Positions 8,449 through 17,505 of a stretch of 64,000 nucleotides of DNA are shown piece after piece. How positions within the stretch are numbered: position 1 is the stretch's first letter; each line of letters begins with the position of its first letter. The DNA comes from an uncultured Lachnospiraceae bacterium (lineage in GTDB: Bacteria > Bacillota > Clostridia > Lachnospirales > Lachnospiraceae): the NCBI GenBank assembly GCA_910585465.1, contig CAJUEW010000001.1, positions 1 to 64,000 on the forward strand, in the 5' to 3' direction. The notes below the pieces were generated by a model. That model ran no database searches, had not been told where the DNA came from, and saw nothing but the letters and a program-made list of their open reading frames with translations. The position numbers were made by a program, and so were the translations under genes.

Positions 8449-9291
8449 ATGAAGAAAATACGACTGGCGGTACAGCTTCTTTATACAGCCATTACAAACG
8501 GATATATCTACGGCTTTCTGAGCGGAAAAATTTACCGGGGAAAAATGAAATATGCCTGTGTGCCCGGCCTTAACTGTTATTCCTGTCCCGGAGCCATCGC
8601 CTCCTGCCCCATAGGAGCGCTTCAGGCACTTCTGAATCAGAAAGGATATCAGATTCCCTTTGGGGCACTGGGGATTTTCTTTCTCTTCGGAAGTCTGCTC
8701 GGACGCTTTGTATGCGGCTGGCTGTGCCCCTTCGGACTGCTGCAGGATCTGCTCTATAAGCTTCCTCTTTTCCGGAAAAGAAAAAGACTTCCCTGTCATT
8801 ATATTTTAAAATACGGGAAATATGCTGTCCTTATACTGCTTGTATGCATTGGCTCTTTATTCTTGTTCCGGGGATTTGCCAAAATTCCTGCGTTCTGCAA
8901 GTTTCTCTGTCCTTCCGGAACCTTTTTCGGGGCACTGCCGCTTCTGGGTACCAACAAACTGCTCAGAAGCCAGGCGGGAGGACTCTTTTTCTGGAAATTC
9001 GGAATTTTGCTGGGCATCCTCCTTGTTTCCGTAAAAGTATTCCGTCCCTTCTGCCAGTACCTGTGTCCTCTCGGCGCCATCTACGGCTGGTTTAACCGTT
9101 TCAGCCTAGTGCAGATTCATTGGGAAAAGGAAGACTGCACCTACTGCATGGCCTGTAAAAAAGCCTGCCCTGTGGGCCTGAGCCCGGAAGAAATCTCCGT
9201 ATCTCCGGAGTGTATCCGATGCGGGGAATGCGTGCATTCCTGTCCCCGGGGATGTGTGCATTTTACGAACAGCTTTTCCAAGTCAGGCTAA
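8449..9291 (+). CDS. NapH/YccM-like membrane ferredoxin
   Basis: A 280-residue integral membrane iron-sulfur protein. Membrane helices alternate with Cys-rich loops of the CxxxCP type (GWLCPFGLLQD, CKFLCPSGTFFG, CQYLCPLGAIYG), followed by two C-terminal [4Fe-4S] ferredoxin motifs (CTYCMACKKACPVG and CIRCGECVHSCPRG). This is the layout of NapH/YccM/CcoG-like electron carriers. It probably draws low-potential electrons in the cytoplasm and delivers them through the membrane to the CXXC protein and TlpA-like lipoprotein encoded immediately upstream. The electron donor is not identified. Confidence 0.85.
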   Translation: MKKIRLAVQLLYTAITNGYIYGFLSGKIYRGKMKYACVPGLNCYSCPGAIASCPIGALQALLNQKGYQIPFGALGIFFLFGSLLGRFVCGWLCPFGLLQDLLYKLPLFRKRKRLPCHYILKYGKYAVLILLVCIGSLFLFRGFAKIPAFCKFLCPSGTFFGALPLLGTNKLLRSQAGGLFFWKFGILLGILLVSVKVFRPFCQYLCPLGAIYGWFNRFSLVQIHWEKEDCTYCMACKKACPVGLSPEEISVSPECIRCGECVHSCPRGCVHFTNSFSKSG

Positions 9292-9554
9292 ACCCGGTGT
9301 CTCCTTCTGAATACCGGCAGACTCCTATTCCCCTGTCTCTTTTTTCCTTCCGTTATGCCTGAACTACCTTTTGCCGCTCTCGGGACAGTACTTGGCATTG
9401 GGATGTAATTAACCTCATGAAGCGTTGCAGCAACGATACCCCCGGCGGAAATATTCATTGTTGATAAAGAAACGATTATGAAATTATTAAAAGCTTTCAA
9501 ATCTACACAATAGATACACATTACGCTCTTAGAATTACAGCTAGGAGGTACGCT

Positions 9555-10232
9555 ATGAGTAAAATCTTAATTGTTGAGGACGATTTATCTATACAGGCAC
9601 TGCTGCACGATTTCATACAGGAAGCCGGATATCCTGTTGTAGTGGCTGCTGACGGGGTGGAAGCTCTTGCTAAATATTCTGAACAGACATTTGATTTAGT
9701 GCTGCTTGATATTATGCTTCCTAAGATCGACGGCTACGGCGTCTTAGAGTTCATCAGGCAGAAATCAGATGTGCCTGTTATCATGCTCACTGCATTGGAC
9801 GGGGAAGAAAATCAAATTCGGGGACTGGACCTGCAGGCCGACGATTATATTACAAAGCCCTTTTCCATGCCTGTTCTGTTACGAAAAATCACTGCTGTCC
9901 TGCGCCGCTCGTCAAAGCAAAATGATATTCCAAATACTATATGCTATAAGGATTTGACTCTGGATTTGGAAGGGTACAAGGTTTACAGCAAAGAAAAAAG
10001 CATTGACCTAACACCTCGCGAATTTGAAATACTACGGGAATTGCTGACCCACAGGGGCAGAATTTTAACACGGCAAAACCTATTACAGACACTTTGGAAA
10101 TATGAATTTCTCGGGGAAGAACGAATTATTGACACACACATAAAGAACTTACGGAAAAAACTTGGCACTGCTGACTACATAAAAACCATCCGAGGAGTAG
10201 GATATAGAATTGATAAAGAAAATCAGAAGTAA
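9555..10232 (+). CDS. OmpR-family response regulator
   Basis: A 225-residue regulator with a receiver domain (EDD at residues 8-10, phospho-acceptor Asp52 in LLDIMLPKIDGYG, Lys in KPFSMP) and a winged-helix output domain (LTPREFEILRELLTH, RIIDTHIKNLRKKLG, IRGVGYRI). AGGAGG stands before the ATG. The kinase gene overlaps its 3' end by 23 bases, so these two form one operon. The subfamily resembles VanR-type regulators of cell-envelope responses. The preceding 260 bases (9292-9554) hold no supportable gene. Confidence 0.92.
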   Translation: MSKILIVEDDLSIQALLHDFIQEAGYPVVVAADGVEALAKYSEQTFDLVLLDIMLPKIDGYGVLEFIRQKSDVPVIMLTALDGEENQIRGLDLQADDYITKPFSMPVLLRKITAVLRRSSKQNDIPNTICYKDLTLDLEGYKVYSKEKSIDLTPREFEILRELLTHRGRILTRQNLLQTLWKYEFLGEERIIDTHIKNLRKKLGTADYIKTIRGVGYRIDKENQK

Positions 10233-11613
10233 ATTATCGGTCAAAGTGTTTTTAATTACTTTACTGCTTATAATGTCCTGCAGCAGCGTAACATACTTGT
10301 GTATCGCCCGTTTTGCGCCATATATCTATTCACATGAACTATCCGAAGGGGAAGAAATAGCTGATATGCTTTCCGATGAATTATCCCATGTATATTTTGA
10401 TGAAGCGAAATATTTTATTTTACCTTATTGTGATTTTCTTTCAGAAAACTGTGATAATGAATTTGTTTTTCACATATTCAAAAATTCCGGCGAGGAAATA
10501 GCTCTGCCTCTTTTAGATACCCTGACCGGCAAGAAAATGACTGACTATAAAAACATCAGGCCGGTAAAAGAATATCAAATATCATTCGCGGACAGCACAG
10601 AGGAATATATCTTATTACTAACAGGAAATACCAGCAAGAAAAGTCAAATAATTGAGGCACTGCAGAAATCGTTACCCATATTAAGTATCACTGTTTTTAT
10701 GGTATCGCTAATCGCCGCCTTTTTCTATACCTGGTATATAACAAAACCAATTAAAAGAATCAGCAGATTATCAAAACAAATGGCTGACTTGGACTTTAAC
10801 GGCTTATGCCCTGTAAACCGTACAGACGAAATAGGCATTCTTTCCCGCAGCTTAAATGACTTATCAGAAAAACTTGCGGCAGCTCTTTCGGAATTACAGA
10901 AGGCCGATCAGAAACTACAGGCAGATATTGATATGGAAAGGCACCTTGAACAGCAGAGAACGACGTTTTTCGCGGCTGCTTCCCATGAACTGAAAACGCC
11001 CATTACGATTATCAAGGGACAGCTTCAAGGTATGCTCTATCAGGTGGGACGCTATAAAGACAGGGAAACATATCTTGCCAGGTCTTTAGAGGTTACTGAC
11101 ACTTTAGAAAAAATGGTACAGGAGGTATTGACAATATCCCGATTAGACACACCGGGATATACCTGTAAAAAATGCAGTACCAATCTTAGTGATTTGATAA
11201 ACAGCAGACTTACAGCATATGAAGATTTATTGATACAAAAAGATTTGACGCTTAAAAAAGCCGTATCTCCAGAGGTTTACATTTCAGGAGATATGCAGTT
11301 ACTCCAAAAAGTATTGGATAATCTATTAGGAAATGCGGCTGCATATTCAGGAGCCGGAAACCAGATAATTGTAAAGCTGTGGAAGGAAACTGAAAAAACC
11401 AGCCTCACGATTGAGAATACGGGCGTACACATTCCAGCCGGGGATATTCCTAAACTGTTTGAAGCATTTTACAGGGTAGATCCATCGCGGAACCGGCAGA
11501 CCGGAGGCACTGGGTTAGGCCTATATATTGTAAAAACAATTCTTGACTTGCACGGAGCAGAAATCAAAATTGCCAATACCGCTCAAGGTGTTATTGTTTC
11601 CGTACAATTTTAA
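10210..11613 (+). CDS. VanS-like sensor histidine kinase
   Basis: Membrane sensor kinase of 467 residues, starting with TTG inside the end of the response regulator gene. Membrane helix near residues 10-32, an extracytoplasmic sensor of roughly 120 residues, second helix (ILSITVFMVSLIAAFFYTWYI), HAMP, HisKA with His near 258 (AASHELKTPITIIKG) and a HATPase_c domain (NLLGNAAAYS; IENTGVHIP; GGTGLGLYIVK). It should phosphorylate the adjacent regulator. A GC-rich hairpin after the stop ends the transcript. The downstream duplicated-domain protein may be a target or accessory of this system, although a terminator separates them. Confidence 0.9.
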   Translation: MIKKIRSKLSVKVFLITLLLIMSCSSVTYLCIARFAPYIYSHELSEGEEIADMLSDELSHVYFDEAKYFILPYCDFLSENCDNEFVFHIFKNSGEEIALPLLDTLTGKKMTDYKNIRPVKEYQISFADSTEEYILLLTGNTSKKSQIIEALQKSLPILSITVFMVSLIAAFFYTWYITKPIKRISRLSKQMADLDFNGLCPVNRTDEIGILSRSLNDLSEKLAAALSELQKADQKLQADIDMERHLEQQRTTFFAAASHELKTPITIIKGQLQGMLYQVGRYKDRETYLARSLEVTDTLEKMVQEVLTISRLDTPGYTCKKCSTNLSDLINSRLTAYEDLLIQKDLTLKKAVSPEVYISGDMQLLQKVLDNLLGNAAAYSGAGNQIIVKLWKETEKTSLTIENTGVHIPAGDIPKLFEAFYRVDPSRNRQTGGTGLGLYIVKTILDLHGAEIKIANTAQGVIVSVQF

Positions 11614-11623
11614 GAAATACCTT

Positions 11624-11656
11624 AAAGGGGACAGGCTTTTGGGCCCGCCCCTTTTC
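11624..11656 (+). terminator. terminator after the VanS-like kinase
   Basis: AAAGGGG and CCCCTTTT arms enclose a GC-rich interior stem (AGGC...GGGCC) and are followed by TTTTCTT. It lies 11 bases after the kinase stop. Confidence 0.65.
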
Positions 11657-11772
11657 TTATCTCCATAGAAAAAACATATTCATTACAATATCAATTCAAG
11701 CTATGTCATTATTCTTAATTTGTACCCAGGAAAACAACAAAAACAGTTGTTCGCAGAAAGGAGTTTCTATAT

Positions 11773-13140
11773 ATGAAGAAATATTTACTGATTATTCTTG
11801 CCGCCCTTTTATCCGTGAGTGTACTTACGTGGTATACCAGAAGAAGAAATCCTCCGGAGCAAAACAACGTATCAGACACCCGTATCCCTGTCACTGCGCC
11901 GGAACCGGGGAAAATGCCGGATCATTCCTTTAGCAGGGAGGACTATCAAAGGCTGCTGGCTTTGCGGCTGGACGGTTACGAAGACATGACAGTTTCTGAT
12001 TTTCAAATGCAGGTCTGGGAACTGACAGACACAGCAGAATACAGGGATTTACTGGAGCGCTTTACACAAAGTAAAACTCTGTTTGAATGGAAGGACACGG
12101 ATGAAACAGCCTCTTTCCTGTTTTATGTGCTGGAACCGCTGACCGCGGAAAAATGGCGGTCGAGAGATTACAGCGGATATGCAGATTCCGGATTTTCCCA
12201 TACAAAAGATCATGCTATGCTGGAATACGTTTTTACACTGACGATTTTAAGTCCGGACACGCTCACCATCCGGGATTACAACTCAACACGTTTAAACATA
12301 ATAAGCGGTATGCAGGACATAATAAAATCTAAAACAAGAGAAGAATTGCAGGACGAGAATGCAGATTCTATGCTGGCTGCCCTTCAAACCGATACAGACA
12401 ATCTTATTGAGCAATTACAAACAGAAAAAATCGGTATTTCTATTGACTACGCATATTTTCCTTTATCTGCGCAAAATATCAATAATGAAAATAAACGGCC
12501 TCAAGACAGCGGCGCACAGGAAACGCGCAGCTATTCAAACGGTACTGAAGAAGATTATCGTTCCCTGCTTACTTTGAAAACAGCAAATTATCAGAAAATA
12601 CCGCTTATGGATTTTAACAATGCTTTATTGGAATGGACCAATGAGAACCACGAAAGAATGGAAAGAATCAGCGAGGATACCGGCTGGAATGATTTCCAGG
12701 TCATTTTAAATAATGAGGAACTTTCCTTTGTGAAATTCACTGTATTTCTGTCAGGTATGGAAAACGGAAAGGCAATCCAAAGTGTTTTCACCGGACAGCC
12801 AACCAGCCCTTACTATGGTGAAGAGCTCCCGCAAAGGACCACAGAGGAAAATGGCACTGCCGCGTGGTGCAGCCTATATTATCAATTTTCTTACAGCATT
12901 TCAGATACAGAGACAATTACAGTGGGAGAACGTGACCGCCAGATTAAGGGTATGATAAATGCCGTAGAAACATTTTGGAATGATACAGATCTTGAGAGTA
13001 TGCTGAAAATGAATAAAAACGATATCGTGAAAGAACTTCAAAAAATTGCAGCAGCACACAGCTCCAGCCATATAACAATTACAATTAACGAAAAACAGGT
13101 ACATTTCGAGTGCATGGACGAAAGAAAAATTCCTGCTTGA
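11773..13140 (+). CDS. membrane-anchored protein with two copies of an unknown domain
   Basis: A 455-residue protein I do not recognise. It begins with a signal-anchor helix (KKYLLIILAALLSVSVLTWY) and a Pro-rich linker, so the bulk is probably outside the membrane. Two stretches look like diverged copies: near residues 56-98 (SREDYQRLLALRLDGYEDMT, DFQMQVWELTD) and near 258-298 (TEEDYRSLLTLKTANYQKIP, DFNNALLEWTN). Each is followed by about 150 residues with further loosely similar segments. GAAAGGAG precedes the ATG. It follows a two-component operon, which suggests an envelope-response role, but no function is claimed. Confidence 0.7.
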   Translation: MKKYLLIILAALLSVSVLTWYTRRRNPPEQNNVSDTRIPVTAPEPGKMPDHSFSREDYQRLLALRLDGYEDMTVSDFQMQVWELTDTAEYRDLLERFTQSKTLFEWKDTDETASFLFYVLEPLTAEKWRSRDYSGYADSGFSHTKDHAMLEYVFTLTILSPDTLTIRDYNSTRLNIISGMQDIIKSKTREELQDENADSMLAALQTDTDNLIEQLQTEKIGISIDYAYFPLSAQNINNENKRPQDSGAQETRSYSNGTEEDYRSLLTLKTANYQKIPLMDFNNALLEWTNENHERMERISEDTGWNDFQVILNNEELSFVKFTVFLSGMENGKAIQSVFTGQPTSPYYGEELPQRTTEENGTAAWCSLYYQFSYSISDTETITVGERDRQIKGMINAVETFWNDTDLESMLKMNKNDIVKELQKIAAAHSSSHITITINEKQVHFECMDERKIPA

Positions 13141-13208
13141 CATTCTTATGGATACAGGATAAGATAAGAATACGCCAATTTTAGCCGGCGTATACCTTTC
13201 ATGTTTTC

Positions 13209-13546
13209 GGGCTTGTAAAGGTTTCGACGGGGGTTTTGAAATTGAGGCAGCCATTCGAAGGGACCGCGTTAAGGTGCAAAATTAAAATTAAACGCTGAAG
13301 ATAATTTAGCAATCGCTGCCTAATGGCAGCTGTCTGACACAGAGCACCTGCACTTTGTGAGCCAGGCATCGACTATGCAGGAAACGACACATGCTAAGCT
13401 TTGCACATGTGGGCGTATTATGAAGCTACTGAAGCTGTAAGCCTGCCGGTTGGCGTAGAGCGGAGGGAATGTCAAAGAAACGGCTGTAATGGGAGATACC
13501 GCAATGGACGGGCTTTCGGACAGGGGTTCGATTCCCCTCAGGTCCA
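13209..13546 (+). ncRNA. ssrA: transfer-messenger RNA (tmRNA)
   Basis: tmRNA rescues stalled ribosomes with SmpB. The tRNA-like ends are clear: GGGCTTG at 13209 pairs (with G-T wobbles) with CAGGTCC at the 3' end, the T arm reads AGGGGTTCGATTCCCCT, and GTTTCGAC occurs near the 5' end as usual. The tag frame at 13276-13323 encodes AKLKLNAEDNLAIAA followed by TAA, with the typical AIAA-type C terminus that marks proteins for degradation. CCA is not encoded; the discriminator A is at 13546. smpB, its partner, lies just downstream on the opposite strand. The exact resume codon is not certain. Confidence 0.96.
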
Positions 13547-13556
13547 CTGAAAAAGA

Positions 13557-13606
13557 CTGCCGTGCTTTCAATCATTTTGCTGAAAGCACGGCAGCCTTTT
13601 TATTTT
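13557..13606. terminator. bidirectional terminator between ssrA and smpB
   Basis: A 14-bp perfect stem (CTGCCGTGCTTTCA / TGAAAGCACGGCAG) with a 10-base loop has TTTTTATTTT on the plus side and TCTTTTT on the minus side. It can end both ssrA and smpB transcripts. Confidence 0.85.
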
Positions 13607-13622
13607 CGTAAAATGTTTTTAT

Positions 13623-14090
13623 CTAATACAGGTTTTTCACCTTAAAATCCTTCTCTGCTTCTCTGCGCATATCCTTTTTGGCAATATCCGCCCGTTTATC
13701 ATAAAGCTTCTTGCCCCTCGCCAGGCCAACCTCTACTTTTACCAGGCTTCCCTTAAAATAGATTTTAAGAGGCACCAGTGTATAGCCTTTTTCTGCAATT
13801 TTTCCCGCCATCTTATGAATCTCCCACCGGTGCATCAGAAGCTTTTTCACACGCAGCGGATCCTTGTTAAAAATGTTTCCTTTTTCATAAGGGCTGATAT
13901 GCATTCCATAGATAAAAACCTCGCCTTTTTCAATGCGGATAAAGGATTCCTTGATGCTGCATTTTCCCATGCGCATAGATTTCACTTCTGTACCATGAAG
14001 GGAAATTCCTGCCTCATAGGTATCCTCTATAAAATAATCATGATATGCCTTTTTATTGTTCGCAATCAGTTTCACACTCTCTTTTGCCAT
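13623..14090 (-). CDS. smpB: SsrA-binding protein SmpB
   Basis: A 155-residue oligonucleotide-binding-fold protein that binds tmRNA and delivers it to stalled ribosomes. Family signatures are present: NKKAYHDYFIEDTYEAGISL, GTEVKSMR, SFIRIEKGEVFIYGMHISPY, and the basic C-terminal tail (KLYDKRADIAKKDMRREAEK) that enters the mRNA channel. The start at 14090 (MAKESVKLI) fits the family; the frame runs 14 codons further upstream into the end of rnr. It lies 7 bases after the rnr stop, so secG, rnr and smpB form the common Firmicutes cluster beside ssrA. Confidence 0.96.
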   Translation of the reverse strand: MAKESVKLIANNKKAYHDYFIEDTYEAGISLHGTEVKSMRMGKCSIKESFIRIEKGEVFIYGMHISPYEKGNIFNKDPLRVKKLLMHRWEIHKMAGKIAEKGYTLVPLKIYFKGSLVKVEVGLARGKKLYDKRADIAKKDMRREAEKDFKVKNLY

Positions 14091-14097
14091 ATTTTCC

Positions 14098-16233
14098 TCA
14101 TTCTTCCATTGCTTCCACCAGCTCAAAATCAACTGTCCGGGTCATTTTATCCGCTCCTGTCACCCGGATTCTTACGGTTTCTCCCAGTTTATAGGTTTTT
14201 CCGGTATGAACTCCGACTATCTCATATGCACTTTCATTATACTCAAAATAATCCTCCTGTAAAGAGGTGATATGCACCAAACCTTCGACGGTATTCGGCA
14301 GCTCCACATAAATCCCCCATGCGCTTACTCCCGAAATAACACCGTCAAACTCTTCCTGCAGATGTCCGATCATATACTCTACCTTTTTAAGCTTAATCGT
14401 TTCCCGTTCCGCCTCGTCCGCTTTCCTCTCCCGTTCGCTGGACTGCTTTGCCACATCACTCAGAATCCTCTGATAGTGCTCCAGCTTCTCCCTGCTCATT
14501 CTTCCCCTCAGTGTATCTTTAATAATCCGGTGAATCTGAAGATCCGGATATCGGCGGATGGGAGATGTAAAGTGACAGTAATATTTTGCCGCCAGGCCAA
14601 AATGTCCGGTACATTCCGCCGTATACTTTGCCTGCTTCATAGACCGAAGAGTCAGACGGCTGATAAGTGCCTCCTCGGGCGTACCCTCCAGCTTTTCCAA
14701 AAGCTTCTGGAGCTCTTTTGGATGAACTTCATCATCCTTGAACCGGATTGTATATCCAAAATTGTTAATAAATGTGGAGAGCTTCCGCATCCGGTCCGGA
14801 TCCGGATTGTCATGCGTCCGGTAGATAAACGGGAGCTCCTGCCAGAAATAATCTTCCGCCACAGTCTCATTGGCAATCAGCATAAAATCTTCAATAAGCT
14901 TTGTGGCAGTATTCCGATCATATGGTTTGATCTCCACCGGATGTCCTTTCTCATTCAGTATGATCTTTGTTTCAGGAAAGTCAAAGTCAATAGAACCGCG
15001 CTTTTTTCTCCTTTTTCTTAAAATAAAAGCCAGCTTTTGCATTTCCCGGAACATGGGAACAAGCTCTTCATACTCTGCGATCTCTTCTGGATCATTTTCC
15101 TCCAGAATCTTTTTTACACTGGTGTAGGTCATCCGGCGATCCACATGAATAACTGTTTCCGCAATCACATGGTCTATCACTGTTCCCCGGGGATTTACCG
15201 TCATAATGCAGCTCAGGGCCAGACGATCCTGTCCCGCGTTCAGGGAACAGATGCCGTTGGACAATCTTCTTGGCAGCATAGGAATCACACGGTCTACAAG
15301 GTAAACGGAAGTTCCCCTCTTCAGTGCCTCCCGATCCATGGCGCTTCGCTCCTGTACATAGTTCGCCACATCCGCAATGTGTACGCCCAGCACATAGTTT
15401 TCCCCCTCTCTGACAAGGGAAACTGCATCATCCAAATCCTTTGCATCCTCACCATCAATGGTCACCATCTGTACCTTCCGCAGATCCAGCCGGCCCTGCA
15501 TGTCCGCTTCACTGATCTGATCCGGCGTGCGTTCTGCCTGTTTCATAACCTTTTCCGGAAATTCTGTCGGCAAATCACAGTCCTTCACAATGGACAGTAC
15601 ATCTACTCCCGGATCACTGATATGTCCCAGAATCTCGGTGATCCTTCCCTCCGGATTTCTCTGCTCTGTTCCGTAATCTGTCAGAAGCACCACTACCTTG
15701 TGGCCGTTCATGGCGCCTTTGGAATGCTCCTTCGGAATAAAAATATCTCTCGTATACCGGGCATTATCAGGAATTACAAATCCAAAGCTTTTGCTCTCCT
15801 GGTAGATACCTACAATCTGAGGCGTCCCTCTTGTCAGAATCCGCGTCACTGCCCCTTCCGGACGTTTTCTGCTCTGCTCCGGCTTTAAAAGCACCTGCAC
15901 CACATCCTGATGCATTGCGCCATGAATATTATCTTCACTGATAAAAATATCCTGCTCCATCCCCTCCACTGTCACAAAACCAAAGCCCCTGGCATGGACC
16001 GTCAATACGCCTGTCAGAAATTTTCCTCTGCTTTTACTGTATTTTCCTTTCTGGGAAACCTCTATCTTCCCCTCCAGCAAAAGCGCATCCAGCACCTCCT
16101 GAAGCTCTTCCCGCTGTTCCTTGGGAATCTCCATAAAAACCGCCAGCTCTTTAATCTTCATAGGAACGTAAAAATCACTGTTTATAAGCTCGTATATCGT
16201 CTTTTTTCTTTTCTTCAACTGTTCTTCAGTCAC
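14098..16233 (-). CDS. rnr: ribonuclease R
   Basis: A 711-residue 3'-to-5' exoribonuclease that degrades structured RNA and non-stop messages in trans-translation. In order: an N-terminal winged-helix region (about 1-65), two cold-shock OB domains (about 70-220), the RNB catalytic domain with the acidic metal-binding cluster DGEDAKDLDDAVS (near 256-268), and a C-terminal S1 domain (GVISGVSAWGIYVELPNTVE). The length is typical of Firmicutes RNase R. It is upstream of smpB with near-contiguous spacing, in keeping with their shared role. Confidence 0.96.
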   Translation of the reverse strand: MTEEQLKKRKKTIYELINSDFYVPMKIKELAVFMEIPKEQREELQEVLDALLLEGKIEVSQKGKYSKSRGKFLTGVLTVHARGFGFVTVEGMEQDIFISEDNIHGAMHQDVVQVLLKPEQSRKRPEGAVTRILTRGTPQIVGIYQESKSFGFVIPDNARYTRDIFIPKEHSKGAMNGHKVVVLLTDYGTEQRNPEGRITEILGHISDPGVDVLSIVKDCDLPTEFPEKVMKQAERTPDQISEADMQGRLDLRKVQMVTIDGEDAKDLDDAVSLVREGENYVLGVHIADVANYVQERSAMDREALKRGTSVYLVDRVIPMLPRRLSNGICSLNAGQDRLALSCIMTVNPRGTVIDHVIAETVIHVDRRMTYTSVKKILEENDPEEIAEYEELVPMFREMQKLAFILRKRRKKRGSIDFDFPETKIILNEKGHPVEIKPYDRNTATKLIEDFMLIANETVAEDYFWQELPFIYRTHDNPDPDRMRKLSTFINNFGYTIRFKDDEVHPKELQKLLEKLEGTPEEALISRLTLRSMKQAKYTAECTGHFGLAAKYYCHFTSPIRRYPDLQIHRIIKDTLRGRMSREKLEHYQRILSDVAKQSSERERKADEAERETIKLKKVEYMIGHLQEEFDGVISGVSAWGIYVELPNTVEGLVHITSLQEDYFEYNESAYEIVGVHTGKTYKLGETVRIRVTGADKMTRTVDFELVEAMEE

Positions 16234-16329
16234 CTAATCACCTCACTTCTCAAATATGCTGTCCTTTTTCCTGAATTACAAAGAAAAAGCACCCCTGCCT
16301 ATTACAAGAGTGCCCAAAACCCTGTCTGA

Positions 16330-16569
16330 TTAAAATCCCAGGTTTAAAATTACCGCAAGTACAAAGAATGCGACTGCCAGTGCAATCGTCCCCTTTACAA
16401 GATTTCCTTCCATAGAACGTCCTTTATTCTTGCCCCAGTAACTCTCTGCGCCTGCAATCGCGCCAAGACCTGCGGATTTACCCTCTTGAAGCAGTACTAA
16501 TACAATCGATATGATACATACCAAAACGAAAATAACGGTAAGAATTGTTCTTAAAATTCCCATATTCAC
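16330..16569 (-). CDS. secG: preprotein translocase subunit SecG
   Basis: A 79-residue membrane protein with two hydrophobic helices (ILRTILTVIFVLVCIISIVL and GTIALAVAFFVLAVIL) separated by the typical SecG loop (LLQEGKSAGLGAIAG). It is the small accessory subunit of the SecYEG channel. An AGGAGGTG site stands before the ATG. It lies upstream of rnr on the same strand with about 95 bases between them, a gene order common in Firmicutes. Confidence 0.93.
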   Translation of the reverse strand: MNMGILRTILTVIFVLVCIISIVLVLLQEGKSAGLGAIAGAESYWGKNKGRSMEGNLVKGTIALAVAFFVLAVILNLGF

Positions 16570-16696
16570 ACCTCCTATATGTCAAACAGGTATATTTTAG
16601 CATAGAAATCCGGCAGTTTCAAGCCATATTTGGCTTGAGTTTCTGCAAAATGTAGTTTTTAAGGTCAAACAACTCCCTCAGGAAATAAAATACAGA

Positions 16697-16752
16697 CAGC
16701 ATATGGCTTCAGACAGGCATCCTCAAATGTCCGCATCTGAAGGCATATGCTG
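16697..16752 (-). terminator. terminator of the amino acid ABC operon
   Basis: Long imperfect hairpin: CAGCATATG-GCTTCAGA on one side and its complement on the other, with a loop of about 16 bases. On the minus strand it is followed by a T-rich run (TATTTTATTTCC). It lies 15 bases after the ATP-binding gene stop. Confidence 0.65.
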
Positions 16753-16767
16753 CCTGCAGAACGCTGT

Positions 16768-17505
16768 TTACAGCACTTTTCCCAGAAAGCTTTTCAGTCT
16801 TTCATTTTTCGGATTCGTAAAGAACTCTTCAGGATTATTCTGCTCTATCAGAATCCCTTCATCCAGAAATACAACCTGATCTGCCACCTCTTTGGCAAAT
16901 CCCATTTCGTGAGTTACCACTGCCATAGTCATATCCTCTCCTGCCAGATCCTTCATAACCTGAAGCACCTCTCCTACCATCTCCGGATCCAGCGCGGAAG
17001 TCGGCTCATCAAAAAGCATCACCTCCGGCTGCATACACAGAGCGCGTACAATGGCAATACGCTGCTTCTGTCCTCCGGACAGCTGACTTGGGTACGCGTG
17101 CGCACGATCCGCAAGACCCACACGGCCCAAGAGCTCCATGGCATAACGCTCTGCCTCTTCCCTGGACTTTTTCAGAAGCTTTTCCGGACCAATCGTCATA
17201 TTTTTCAGAATATCCATATGCGGGAACAGATTAAAATGCTGAAATACCATTCCCATACTCTGACGGTGCAGGTTAATATCCACCTTTCTGTCCGTAATAT
17301 CCACACCTCTGAAATAAATATGTCCTCCTGTCGGAACCTCCAGAAGGTTCAGACAGCGCAGAAAGGTGCTTTTACCCGAACCGGAAGGACCGATAATCAC
17401 CACCACTTCGCCTCTGTGAATCTCCAGATTAATCCCTTTTAATACTTCCTTGCCCGAAAAGCTTTTCCGGACATCCTCGGCACGGATCAACACTTTATCG
17501 TTCAC
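16768..17505 (-). CDS. polar amino acid ABC transporter ATP-binding protein
   Basis: A 245-residue ATPase of the GlnQ/HisP family. Motifs: Walker A GPSGSGKST (near residue 39), signature LSGGQKQR, Walker B VMLFDEPTSALD, and H-loop VVTHEMGFA. It powers import by the permease and lipoprotein encoded immediately upstream. Its start overlaps the permease stop by 11 bases. Substrate cannot be read from the ATPase; the operon type handles polar amino acids such as glutamine, arginine or cystine. Confidence 0.93.
   Translation of the reverse strand: MNDKVLIRAEDVRKSFSGKEVLKGINLEIHRGEVVVIIGPSGSGKSTFLRCLNLLEVPTGGHIYFRGVDITDRKVDINLHRQSMGMVFQHFNLFPHMDILKNMTIGPEKLLKKSREEAERYAMELLGRVGLADRAHAYPSQLSGGQKQRIAIVRALCMQPEVMLFDEPTSALDPEMVGEVLQVMKDLAGEDMTMAVVTHEMGFAKEVADQVVFLDEGILIEQNNPEEFFTNPKNERLKSFLGKVL

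Noticed and set aside
9288..9521. 77-codon minus-strand frame in the gap before the VanR-like gene
   Set aside because: No ribosome site or known domain; the 263-base gap is treated as non-coding leader.
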